Shown: positions 1 to 9,881 of the stretch, piece by piece
Layout of the letters: the number at the start of each line of letters is the position of its first letter
Numbering within the stretch: position 1 is the first letter of the stretch
DNA from: Plicaturopsis crispa FD-325 SS-3
Lineage: Eukaryota; Basidiomycota; Agaricomycetes; Amylocorticiales; Amylocorticiaceae
NCBI GenBank assembly: GCA_000827205.1
Contig: KN832569.1
Location: 508,647-572,646, forward strand
Reading direction: 5' to 3'
Length of the DNA stretch: 64,000 nt
The notes under the pieces: model-generated
Told to the model about the DNA's origin: nothing
Databases searched by the model: none
What the model saw: the letters and a program-made list of their open reading frames with translations, nothing else
Position numbers and translations under genes: made by a program

Positions 1-69
1 CGCAGACGCAGAAAACTGCGCAGGAGTAGGATACGGACGGTAGCGTGTGTACGAGTTGGAGGCTACGTG

Positions 70-775
70 CTATGTGTGAGTCGTAGCGGCAAATGTGTTG
101 GTCGTAGCGGCAAATGTGTTAGTCGTAGCGGCAAATGTGTTAGTCGCAGCGGCAACGCATCGTAAGTCAAAGTCCGGTGTAATATGGAGGAGTACGGGGC
201 GAGCACACACCTTCGCATACAGATCATGTTCGTACACCCATCTCCGCCGCGCGATCGCGCGCTCCAGCTCGTCCGCCTCCTCGCGCGCCCGTCTCTCCCT
301 TCGCCCCCATTCCCGTTCGCGCGCAGTCCACTCCCTTTCGCGCGCACTCCTGCGTTGTCTAATAGCTTGACGAACAGCCTGGGGCGCGGGGGAGGTACGC
401 AGGCGCGCGAGGTAGTGTTTCTGGTAGTCGTACCTGCTGCGTATGCGGTGGATGAGGTATTCGCCGACGAGTTGGGCGCAGAGCGGGCATTTGCGCGATT
501 GTTCTGCCATTTGGGACGGAGTTGTATGAGCCACTATACGTCCGCAACGGCACTGTGAAAGACTTACCTGTCCATACGAGGAGACACTCGAAACAAAACT
601 CGTGTGAGCATGTGGGGATGACTGTGCGGTCCGCGAGGGGTTGGAGGCAGATGCTGCAATGCTCCTCCTCTGTGTCTGTATCTTCTGCGTCGATGGTGGG
701 TTTGGGTTTCGGGGGTGAGCTGGATGATGGTGTGGGCGAGGACTCTAGTTTTATGCGTTTTGAGGGAGAGGCCAT
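70..775 (-). CDS. RING-finger protein, probable E3 ubiquitin ligase (TOPORS-like)
   Basis: Two exons on the minus strand (775-568 and 503-70) join in phase to give 213 residues. The C3HC4 RING finger spans residues 40-78: CSIC, then CSHEFCFEC, then CPLC. The intron falls between the sixth and last cysteine pairs, and the junction WTEQSRKCPLC resembles TOPORS-type RING proteins. Family knowledge: such RINGs recruit E2 enzymes to ubiquitinate nuclear targets. The N-terminus is basic and Ser/Pro-rich (KRIKLESS), like a nuclear localisation signal. After the RING comes an Arg/Glu-rich probable helix. The C-terminus is a short repeat (TNTFAAT units) encoded by a small tandem repeat. An in-frame Met lies two codons upstream at 781; 775 is preferred because the second RING copy in this window starts there. 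Substrates are unknown. Confidence 0.8.
82..165. repeat. Short coding tandem repeat (about 21-base unit)
   Basis: About four imperfect copies of a unit resembling gtcgtagcggcaaatgtgtt lie at the 3' end of the RING gene. On the minus strand they encode the repeated tail TNTFAAT. The copies are nearly identical, so the array is probably young or homogenised. Confidence 0.7.
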
Positions 776-835
776 GTGCATACGACCGAGTGGTGTTTCT
801 GAAGATTCAGGAGAGATTTCAAGCTTGAGAGCTTG

Positions 836-843
836 TTGAGAGC
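836..843. repeat. Target-site duplication, left copy (TTGAGAGC)
   Basis: These eight bases are repeated exactly at 1718-1725 and directly abut the CAGGGG end of the hAT-type element. Confidence 0.85.
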
Positions 844-1717
844 CAGGGGGGTACGGAGCGGGAAATAGAGACACCCATGCCCTGCTAAGCGAGAGAAGCG
901 GACCCCGGAGCACCGCGAAAAACATGGCAGGGATAAGATAAGATCAGTCGTCGACGGTCGTGCATGTCGTGCAGTATTACACTGTATTCCTCCTACTTAG
1001 CAGACATTGAATCTAAGTCTTTGGGCGCTACATGAGACTTGGAGTTGTCTATGGGCGTCCGGAGAATTCCTGCCGGACAACGGGCGCAGTGCGAAGATTC
1101 GCACTGAAATCCAGTATTTCAACGCCCAAAGTGTGCACTGGCTGTTTCGCAGTCGAACGCCGTTCAGAAAAATGGAACGCGGGAGATACAGCCCCGATTT
1201 TCGATTCCGTGGAAGAGAAAAACCGCTCGAACGCGTCGCGTCGCGTCGCGTTGCAGGGCCGCGGTCCGCGTGTAAGGAGGCGGCGTCGTCGCAGCTCGGA
1301 GACTCACGATCGCAACGCGGCCTGACAGAAACTAAAGGCTGCAGAGAAAATCCTACAAGTTCGCAGCATAAACTGGGGAAACGCAACGATGTACCACGGT
1401 GTCTACCTGTGTATGCAAAGCAGCCGTGCAGGTGAAGGCTTTCCCTGACAAGTAATACTTTTCGAGGCGCATTCCTTTCAGCAGGTATGGCTTTGATAGC
1501 ATTTCAAGCTACCGGAGTCCTGCATTTAGCCTTGAAGTATTTACATTTCTATTGCCCGCAGGCGGTTTGTCTGCGAGACGCGACGCGACGCTGCAGCCGC
1601 CACAGGTTGGGTAGCTTGCCGCGATGCCGACTTACGTGTTAGAAGCCAGGACCCCATGAGTACGGTATACCGAGTAGGGGGGCATGGTGTCTGGATTTCC
1701 CGCTCCGTACCCCCCTG
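844..1717. mobile_element. Non-autonomous hAT-type DNA transposon (MITE-like), 874 bases
   Basis: Both ends carry an inverted repeat that begins CAGGGGGGTACGG and is identical over 23 bases, with weaker similarity to about 45 bases. The element is flanked on both sides by the perfect 8-base direct repeat TTGAGAGC (836-843 and 1718-1725). An 8-base target duplication plus termini starting CAGGG is the hallmark of the hAT superfamily. The interior has no reading frame resembling a transposase, so a full-length hAT element elsewhere would be needed for movement. The left end is 68 bases upstream of the RING gene start, so the insertion sits in that gene's promoter or 5' leader. The perfect target duplication suggests a fairly recent insertion. 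Confidence 0.85.
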
Positions 1718-1725
1718 TTGAGAGC
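1718..1725. repeat. Target-site duplication, right copy (TTGAGAGC)
   Basis: Exact match to 836-843, directly after the CCCCCCTG end of the hAT-type element. Confidence 0.85.
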
Positions 1726-3534
1726 AGTACAAAGTTACAGAAGCCAATGATATTTTGGTCACGGCTTGTCCGGAGCTGTGTCACTGGATGCAGTCGCGTC
1801 GACGCGTCCTCGCGCATTTACATTGACAAATTCTACTACTTTGTCTTGAGACAGAAGACAACTACACACACCCAGCCAGCGCGATAGCTATGAACGACCG
1901 TCAGGCGGGATACCAATATAGAGTACAATTGACAGTAAACTTCATTTTGCGGGATGACTTATAGCACTGGGACCACCTGCTCCCGGTACCTTCCTCCGCT
2001 TCCTCCGCCACTTCCAGGGCTTATGGAAGACCCTCTCCTGCAGCACCAGCCATATGAAAACCCTCACCTACGCAGACACCGCATCTGCGCGAGCGCAGGC
2101 GATCCGCTCCAGTCCAAGCGGCGATACTCGGCGTCCAAGTGGCGATCTTCCGTGTGCAAGCAACGATCCTCCGTGTCTAAGCAGTAATACTCCGTGTCCA
2201 AGTGGCGATACTCCGTGTCCAAGTGGCGATACTCCATGTGCAAGTGGCGATCCTCCGTGTCCAAGTGGCGATACTCCGTGTCCAAGAGGCGATACTCCGT
2301 GTCCAAGTGGCGATACTCGGTGTGCAAGTGGCGATACTCCGTGTCCAAGTGGCGATACTCCGTGTCCAAGTGGTGATACTGCGTGTCTAAGTGGCGATAC
2401 TCCACGTCCAAGCGATGATACTCCGTGTCCAAGCGGCGATCCTCCGTGTCCAAGTGATGATCCTCCGTGTTCAAGTACCGATACTCCGTGTACAAGTGGT
2501 GTCCGGTGACGTGCACGACCACGGGGGTCCGCAAGAGCGCGATGTCGTACTCAAGGTGAGGTGCACGGAGGGCCCGAATTGGCGTAGGGCGACGATGGGG
2601 AGGATGAGCTGATGTCGAGCGCAGGGCATACGGAGATGGAGCGCAGGAGATACGCACGTCCGTCATGCGGACTCGGCGGTCGACGAGGGGGCGTGTCGGG
2701 CGGACCACAGCATCGAGAGGATCTCCGCGGGGAGGTTGGAAGTTTCGTGCTTGTTTGTAGGCAGTCGGTGGGCGGGTGCGCTTCGCATTGTAGTAAAAAA
2801 GGGCGGCGCGTGCAAGTGACTTGCTATACTGGTACGCCCGAGTCCGATGCATGCCATGTTTACGAAAGAAGGATCGAGAGGGGGGGAATTGAGGTATGAG
2901 CGTACTTAGTCTTGCGAAACGGACTGGAGGCGCGGGGGTGAATGGCAGCATTGTAGGTAACATTGTATGGGCGCAACGCGTGAGTATCAGACAAGCGCGC
3001 CCTGCTATACATGCGACGAAACTTGCGGCGCCGGAGAGCTACCCTCCCTCGAATCTGCCAGCGCCGAGTTTCGCGGCGGACATGGAATACTTGGAATAAG
3101 AGGCGCAATAGGACGGAGCTGCAGCAGAGCCAGCGCTATATGCTCGACGAGTCTATCCCCGGCGTCCAGGAGCGCGTTAGTGCATCGGAGAGCTAGCGAG
3201 GCATCGGGCGTGGAGGGCTAGACAGGCGAAATGAAACGAGATATGATTGGCCTGTAAGAATATGATTGGTTGGCAAAAGGATGGGGAGAGAGGGCGGATC
3301 TGCACGCCGCCAAGGCCGATTTTAAGCGCAAGTAGAGCCCCTCAACGACGAGTGTGCGCAATTTCACGTGGGCATAGCGGGAGAGCGGGGACCGTCGTGC
3401 AGAGCCAGATCGCCGCGTTGCGAGAATCGCTGTGCGGCTCTACGATGGACGCAAGTGGACACGAGCAGCGGGGGCAAGGGACGAGGGATGGGCGATTAGA
3501 CGTCTGTAAAACGGCACGGGTGAAAGGGGAAGAC
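1726..3534. other. Intergenic stretch with minisatellite; no supported gene
   Basis: Apart from the 2114-2502 minisatellite I see no conserved domain, consistent splice pattern or RNA gene here. The longer open frames are overlapping by-products of the repeat or lack any recognisable motif. Confidence 0.5.
2114..2502. repeat. 21-base minisatellite, about 18 units
   Basis: A tandem array with consensus unit aagtggcgatactccgtgtcc. About 18 units follow without phase change, because 21 is a multiple of three, and then a partial unit. All three plus-strand frames and at least one minus-strand frame are therefore open, which makes apparent heptapeptide-repeat proteins (PSGDTPC-type on plus). No start context, intron or flanking domain supports real coding. 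The outer units are more diverged than the central ones, a usual sign of unequal crossing-over or slippage. Confidence 0.9.
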
Positions 3535-3551
3535 GGAAAGGGGAAGACGGA

Positions 3552-3754
3552 CCTGTCCATACGAGAAGACACTCGAAACAAAACTCGTGCGCGCATGTTC
3601 GTATAACTGTGCGGTCCGCGAGGGGTTGTAGGCAGATGCTGCAATGTTCCTCCGTGTCTGCGTCTGCGTCTCCTTCTTCTTCGATGACGGCGGGTTTGCT
3701 GGGGGAGGGTGTAGGCGAAGACTCTAGTTTGATGCGTTTTGCGGGAGAGGCCAT
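3552..3754 (-). pseudogene. Truncated second copy of the RING-finger gene (first exon only)
   Basis: Starting at 3754, this copy repeats the first exon of the RING gene at 70-775: MASPAKRIKLESS, then CSICLQPLADR, CAHEFCFEC and LLVWT. Similarity ends at the point matching the exon 1 donor. The base context there is changed (CAG/gtccgtc instead of CAG/gtaagtc), and no exon carrying the final CPLC cysteines can be found downstream. Without that pair the RING could not bind its second zinc ion, so this is probably a pseudogene or a short truncated protein. Similarity also extends a little upstream of the start (tcaggagagatt in both copies), so some promoter was copied too. It is divergent from the ankyrin gene, with about 155 bases between the starts. 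Confidence 0.7.
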
Positions 3755-3909
3755 GCGATTTGCGAGTTGAAGTCAGGAGAGATTCAATGTCAAAGTTGCA
3801 CGAGGAATGATCGAGATTGGGGGTCCGGTGACGCGACCCAGTCACGCGCTTCCCCGCCTCTCTCAGCCTCTCTCATGGTGAGTCCACCTCCCTCCACCCC
3901 AACCCAAAA

Positions 3910-4691
3910 ATGCCATCTCATCCACAAGAACAGACAGACGTGCACCAGCCGACTCCGCCACTGCCCCAGGAGACTATCGATTTCGCTCAGGTGCGTCCGT
4001 GCGAGGCTTATACTATACATACCCTCCTCCCTCCGTGCCCGTGCCAGTACAGTGTGTAGTAATAGTGGGCTGAGTGAAACGTACAGCGGATGTTCAACGC
4101 GGCGCGCACGGGCGACTCTACCCTCCTCCTCGCTGCCATCGACGCGGGCCTCCCCGTGAACCTCACTAATGACCAGGGTGAGCCGTCCTCCCTCTTTCCC
4201 CTCCCCTCCCTCCCTGCCTTCCCGCGCCTCCTTCCCCTTCCACCCGTTCCCTTCTTCGTCCCCTCTGCCCCCCTCCCCCTCCCCTTCCCCACCACCCTTT
4301 ACACCGTACTCGTTCATACACGTCTAACCGATGACGCACAGGCAACACCCTCCTAATGCTCGCCTCCTACACCGGCCACGCCCCGCTCGTCTCTGCCCTC
4401 CTCGCGCGCGGCGCAGACCCGGACAGGCTCAACGACCGCGCGCAGTCCCCGCTTGCGGGCGCGGTGTTTAAGGGGTTTGATGATGTGGTTAAAGCGCTTG
4501 TTAATGGCGGCGGAGGTGAGGGCAAGGGGAAAGGGAAAAAGGCGGATCCAAGGAAAGGGAGCCCGACCGCGATCGAGGCGGCGCATATGTTCGGGCGGAA
4601 GGATTATCTGGAGCTGTTGGGTGCGAGGGAGGGGGATGTAGGTGTGGGTGTGCCGACGCCGCCGAGTATGGTGGGTGGGGAGAAGGCGTGA
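3910..4691 (+). CDS. Small ankyrin-repeat protein
   Basis: Three exons (3910-3990, 4087-4177, 4342-4691) join in phase to give 173 residues. After a Pro/Gln-rich start come ankyrin-type helices: MFNAARTGDSTLLLAAIDAG, then NTLLMLASYTGHAPLVSALL followed by RGADPDRLNDRAQSPL, then a third repeat ending in KALVNGG. A Gly/Lys-rich loop interrupts before a last repeat-like helix (AIEAAHMFGRKDYLELLG). Ankyrin repeats form protein-binding surfaces, and small fungal proteins of this kind are usually cytosolic adaptors; no partner can be inferred. The start was chosen because ATG 3910 opens an exon with a good donor (cag/gtgcgt). It converges on the oxidoreductase gene, with a pyrimidine-rich spacer between. 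Confidence 0.85.
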
Positions 4692-4867
4692 ATCGCACGG
4701 TGTATGAGTAGGAAGGGTGTTGTAAGTGTATGTGTACCTCCCTCATTGTGTAAAATCAAATGCGTGTATCTGTATTCCATTACCCTTCCCTGACACCGGC
4801 TTTTGCACTAACACTGGCTAGCTATAGTGTGGAGAACCGACCCCGGTGTATCTATAAGTATATATAA

Positions 4868-4938
4868 CTCTATCCCCCCTCCCCCCCTCCCTCCCCTCCC
4901 CTCCCCTCCCTCCTCCCCTCCCTCCCCTCTCCCACATC
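4868..4938. repeat. Pyrimidine-rich CCCTCC tract between convergent genes
   Basis: About 70 bases of almost pure C and T, rich in CCCTCCC, lie between the 3' ends of the ankyrin and oxidoreductase genes. It is low-complexity sequence. The G-rich complementary strand could form a quadruplex or help end transcription, but that is inference. Confidence 0.6.
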
Positions 4939-4960
4939 TAATTTTCAACGCATATCGGCG

Positions 4961-7652
4961 CTACAAATGCATATCCTCATCACTAACCCCCCCAAACCCA
5001 TAAAACGCCCACGTCAGCTCCGCGCGCAGGTCCGGCACCCCGTCGTCCCGCGTGCCCACCGCGCCGTCGATCTGGTACAGCGACTTGGTGAGCCCGAGGG
5101 AGAGCTTGATGGCGGGCGCGCCGGGCGTGTAGTGTTCTAGCGAGGGGTCGGCGTTGGCGTCATCCCGTGTGTTTTTGGCCGCCTCCTCCTTGCCCTGCGT
5201 GTCCTCCTCCGTGTCCTTGGCCGCCTGTGTGTCCTCCTTCCGCTCCTCCTGCTCTACCCCCACTTCCGCCTTCTCTAATGGCGCCCCGTCCTCCTCCCTC
5301 CCCTCCTTTATGCACGATACGACAGAGGTAGACGCCTCCCCCTTCTCCTTCTCCTCCTCCTTCGCCTCCCGCGCCCGAACAAGCCTAACCAAATTCCGCG
5401 CAGCCACCTCCGCCTGCCAATACGCCGTGTGGCCCGCGTTGAGCGCGCCGAAGGCGTCCGCGGCGTCGCCGATGGCGAATATGTGTGGGTAGGGGGTCGT
5501 TTGTTCGGCTAGGCTGGAGGTAGGGGAGGGTGGGGAGGAGGGTGAGGTGGGTGAAGCGGGTAAGGGCTCCTCCACCGAGATGGAAGAGAGGGTGGAGGAG
5601 GGCGAAATGGGCGACTCCAAGCTATCTGTGGAGACGGGGGAGGGCGGTATGGACTCGTCCCCTGCGTCTCCCTCCGCCACCAAGTCCCCTTCCAGCGCGG
5701 GCTCCGGCATCTCATCGTGCGTGGGTGGCGGCGGCGACGAGGACGACGACAATGCGGGCGATGCACCATCCGTCTCAGCCACCTCCTCCTCACGCAAAAC
5801 ACCCAACTGCATAGTCCGCAACACATGCGCCATCCCATCGCGCGGGTCCACCGTGCGCGGGTCCATGTCCCGCAGGAAGTCCGTGTTGGGGAGTTGGCCT
5901 GTGCACATCAGCTGTGGGGGTGTACGACGTCATATCGGCAAATTGTAGTTCGAAGTAGGGAGGGGGAGGGGGGTGAGGATGGAGTGGGAGGAGGGAGCGA
6001 AGGGGAGAAGGGGACGGGAAAAGGTAGGTTAGAACGGGTGGAAGGGTAGTAGAAGGGAAGACGTACGAGTAAGTCCGCAGCGAGCTCCCGCCCGGTGACC
6101 GTGCGCACGACGCGGGACGCGTTCACCGGTGCGGAATCCACGTCGAGCGCGGACGTGGTATTGGCGGACGTGGTGTGAGCAGAGGCGGCGGAGACAGAGT
6201 CCATATCGAGTCTCTCCCCGAGGATGACCTCCACGCCGAGCTCCTCCATGGCCTGTAGGACTGGTGGCGCGCGTCAGCAACGTCTACAGCATTTCACGCG
6301 TCTCGCGCAGATTCACGCGTCTCGCCCGAGTGTACAATCCCCGCGCGAGTGTACATTCCTCGCGCGGGTGCACGATCCCACCAGCAATACGGCGGGCCCA
6401 CAGTCTACACGGTGGGTTGATATACGTGGAAGGCGCACTCACTTTCAGCATGCATAGCCTCATCGAACCGCGGGAGCAGCCTGTGCCGCGAGTGCAGCAG
6501 CGTCACGCGCTTGGAGGGGTACACCGCTGCTATGTCCGTCGCGTATTCTGTTCGGTTCACCCCACATTAGCCACGCCCTCAGTATATTGTAAAGAGGGTA
6601 GGGGGAAAAGGGTAGGGGAGAGAGGGTAATGGGGAAGACGGGAAGGGTAAGGGAGAAGGGTGGTACGCACGAACGCCAAGCGCACCCCCGCCTACGACGA
6701 GCACGCTCCGCGCGGCTTGCACCGCGGCCTGGTGTTTTTGCAGCCACGCGATGCCTTCGGGTTTGGTGCCGCCGTAGGGGTGCTCCTCCTGCGCGTCTTC
6801 CTTCACCTCCGTCTTCGCGTCCTCCGCCTGCACCTCCACGTCCCTCACCTCGGCGTCCTTCACCGCCTCCCTCACCTCCCTAGCCTCCCCCACCTTCGCG
6901 TGACCAGTAAGAGCCTCCTTGAACCCCTCGCACGCCGGCGGCGCCCCCCACAAATCAATCGGCGCCGGCAACCGCGCCCCCAGCGCATACACCGCATACT
7001 CAAACCGCACCTCCCGCTCCGGGATGCCGTGCTCCGGGAACGCGCGCGAGAGGGTGACGGTGTGGGGCGTGAGGGATGTTATGGTTGCGTGGAGTTTTAG
7101 GTGGGGGCGGGTGGGGTCGTTTAGTGCGCTATTAGACGTGGAGGAGGGGGAGAATATGTTGGTGTAGGGTATGACTGGGAAGGTACGAGCGTGAGTAGGA
7201 AGAAGGAAGGAAGGAGGGGGGGAGGGGAGGAGGAGGGGAGGGGGACGTACAAGCTTTGTATTCGTGCCCGGGGAGCACGCCCAGGCGCGGGAGGATGTAT
7301 AAATCTGCGTTCGTGTATACGCGTTAGTTCAAGCAGCGCCATGTACTGGCATAAGTGAACGCACGATTGTTATGCCTACCCCCCACCACCGTCTATATTA
7401 GCACACACAGAAAAGCCGTGTAATAGCGGTGGAAGACGCACGAATTCCGCTCAATAACTATAACCCTCCATCCCTCCGGAAGCCCCTCCGCGATGAGGTG
7501 CGCCGCTCTGTACCCTACAGTACCGTCAACGTCGCGGTAAGAGTAGGTATGGACAAGGTAAGGTACGCACCACCGGTCGACGCGCCGAGGACGACTACAG
7601 TTTTCGTACTGTCCTGCGCTGGGGCTGGCGTGTTTTCCATGGCCGTGTTCAT
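4961..7652 (-). CDS. AIF/FSP1-like FAD- and NAD(P)H-dependent oxidoreductase
   Basis: A multi-exon minus-strand gene. The start MNTAMENTP (7652) leads into the FAD Rossmann strand TVVVLGAS-GG. Next come AEGLPEGWRVIVIERN, YILPRLGVLPGHEYK and FIPYTNIF, then the NADH-binding motif SVLVVGGGALGV, a CTGQLPNTDFL segment and the second FAD contact FAIGDAAD. This order is that of AIF-like/AMID/FSP1 single-FAD oxidoreductases, which pass electrons from NAD(P)H to quinones or oxygen. Unusual are long low-complexity acidic or Ser/Pro-rich inserts: one before GGTKPEGIAW, one of about 100 residues before FAIGDAAD, and another of about 100 residues after it. The C-terminus (GFGGVSDEDMHL) matches family ends. 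The junction between ERNS (near 7440) and YILPRL (near 7300) could not be resolved to a clean GT-AG pair. Confidence 0.8.
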
Positions 7653-8377
7653 GTCCTGGATCCAACGACGACGTGTCCTGGAGCGACAGTGGAAAAAGTG
7701 GTGAGACGAGACGGGACGAAAGAAAAGGGCCCGGAGGACCCGAGCCCCAATCTGATAAATGCGTCGGACTCGGAAGCTCGGAATGTTATGCGGGTCGGTC
7801 GGGTATAGGTAGGAACGGGGCCTCGGCCGACGCGACCGGGCTAGATCTTGCCCTGTTCTCCCCATGATTTTTTTTACACGGACGCCGCCCATGTTTTTTA
7901 CACGGACGCCGCACACGACTTGGTACCGGTGGGCCCACACACGAAATACGACTCGGTGTGCCCACACGGAAATGCACGTACAGGCAGATCGGCATGGGTG
8001 AACTCGCGGTTTTTGCCACTAGTACTGCGATTTTGCCACCCCCACCCACAGTGAACGGGTACGAGCCCGCATAGGTGCTCCGGCGAGAAGAAGAGGATCC
8101 CCACGAATGGGTGTTATCTGATAGGACATCTTGGACGCCTGCTTCGGCCATCTCATAGACGCTCTGCATATGCATCGGACATCTTGGACGCCCTGCACCC
8201 GCCCCGAGCGGCTGCAGCATCTCGTGACGAGGGCGCGTGCAGGATTGCCCGCGACGCATCGGATATGAAGGATGCAGAAGGGTGGTGGTTTGCCCAATTT
8301 TGCAGCGGCGATCCTGGGCAGATATTGCATTGCATGGTACGTTTATTCGGTGTGCAGTCTACTTGGGAAACAGGGCG
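7653..8377. other. Intergenic; short direct repeats
   Basis: No gene is recognised. A direct repeat of about 20 bases (tttttacacggacgccgc) occurs twice at about 7866-7910, and gacatcttggacgcc is repeated near 8126 and 8178. Confidence 0.45.
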
Positions 8378-9800
8378 GACTGAGAGGCTGTGGGTTATGC
8401 GCGCACGGAGTATGCGAGACGGCCGCACGGTAGCGGGAGAGTACCCACGCTTCGTGACTTGGGCGATGGCATTGGGCGCGCGACATCTCGAACGATACTT
8501 GCGCGACATCGACATTACCGACGGGTTGGGACCGAATCGGATACCGAATGGCGGCCTCAAGTGGAAGTCCTGCTTTGCTGCCGTCGGGCTGTACTTGGTG
8601 GTCGAGAGAGCGTCGTGGCTCGCAAATACTTTTTTCGTCGCGGTCACGCCTGATTTCTCGCGTACGAGGGCCCGCATTGGCTTGCTCCAGACGCGTTGGA
8701 ACGCGAAGAAATCGACGCGCATGCCTTGGAATCCGACTCCTTGGGCGGTATGACTCTCGAGGACGATCGCACCAATGCACCCACTACTGTAAAAATCGAA
8801 CCAGGAAGAAGCCTCGACCCAGCTTGGACGTATGCGCTGTCAGTGCTACGGTCGGAGTCGGTGTGGACTATGCGAGACGGCCGCACGATCGCAGGAAGAT
8901 ACCCACACCTACCCTCACTTCGTGACTTGAGCGATGGCATTGGGCGCGCGACATCGACGCCATTGCCGAGGAGTTGGAACCGAATTGGATGGTGGTAGCC
9001 TCGAACACCGTCAAGCCGTACTTGTGGGTCGAGAGACCGTGGTCGCAGATACGCTTTTTGTCGCGCAGGGGGCCGCCCAACCCCTGCGCACGACCGCAGC
9101 CAGGAGACGACGCTGCTTGTGCAATGCGACGCCGAGCTACGCCTAGCACGTGCGGGCGAGAACGTATTCTTCATGGCACGTCGATTCTTCCTCGGGTGCC
9201 AATGCCCGCCTGTTCCTTCAATGCTCCTCAATCGTGCTCCCCGCCGCTGCGAGCCGTCCAGGTGTTGCTACGCGTCGTCCGGGTCGTGTGACGCGTCGTC
9301 GAGGTCTTGCTACGCGTCGTCGAGGTTGCGCTGCGCGTCGTCCATGTCGTGCTACGCGTCGTTCGTCCACTGGTCGTGCTGTGGGTCGTCCAGGTTGTGC
9401 TGCGCGTCGTTGAGGTCGTGTGACGCGTCGTTGAGGTCTTGCTGCGCGTCGTTCAGGTCGTGCGACGCGTCGTTGAGGTCGTGCTGCGCGTCGTTGAGGT
9501 CGTGCTGTGCGTCGTCCAGGTCGTGCTGCAAGTCCTCCGAGTCGTGCGGCGCGTCGTCCGGTCGTGCTACGCGTCGTTTAGGTTTTGCTACGCGTCGTTC
9601 GTCCACTGGTCATGCTGCGCGTCATCCAGATCGTCCGTGTCGTACAGGCGAAATTGGTACTTACTACTTACTCTGAACGCGAAGAAAATCGACATTGGAA
9701 TTTTTAGGCAGCAGGTTCGATTCCTCTCGAGGACGATCGCGTCGATACACCCACTACTGCGGATTCGAATCAGCTTCGACCCTGCTGGACTCGGTGTATA
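8378..9800. repeat. Diverged tandem duplication, second unit split by a minisatellite
   Basis: Unit A (about 8378-8836) and unit B (about 8840-9800) share the same order of blocks: tatgcgagacggccgcacg, then cgatggcattgggcgcgcga, a tacttgtggtcgagag-like block, cgcgaagaaatcgac, ctctcgaggacgatcgc and cacccactactg. In unit B a 21-base minisatellite (about 9255-9625) lies between the middle and last blocks. Long plus-strand frames cross unit A (for example MRDGRTVAGEYPRF) but are not kept open in unit B, so I do not call a gene. Its origin, whether an old mobile element or a duplicated locus, is unknown. Confidence 0.7.
9255..9625. repeat. Second 21-base minisatellite, about 15 units
   Basis: A tandem array of a unit like cgtcgttgaggtcgtgctgcg, imperfect at the edges. 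As in the other array, the 21-base period keeps all frames open, giving apparent SCDASLR-type heptad repeats on plus and NDAQHDL-type on minus. The unit sequence is unrelated to the array at 2114-2502. Confidence 0.85.
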
Positions 9801-9855
9801 AACAAGTTCATGATAGACGATCTTACCACATATTTACATAACTCGGTCCCGAATA

Positions 9856-9881
9856 CTTCCTCCTCCTCCTCCTCCTCCTCC
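9856..9881. repeat. Microsatellite (CTC)n
   Basis: A run of cctcctcctcctcctcctcc. It is simple sequence with no linked gene. Confidence 0.8.

Noticed and set aside
2054-2509. Apparent 151-residue PSGDTPC repeat protein
   Set aside because: It is the translation of a 21-base minisatellite that is open in several frames, with no supporting gene structure.
9119-9676. Apparent Cys/Ser heptad-repeat protein
   Set aside because: Also a minisatellite by-product. The flanking duplicated sequence is not kept open in the other unit.
9715-9730. tRNA B-box-like ggttcgattcc
   Set aside because: No matching A box, acceptor stem or anticodon arm upstream. It is a chance match inside the duplicated repeat unit.
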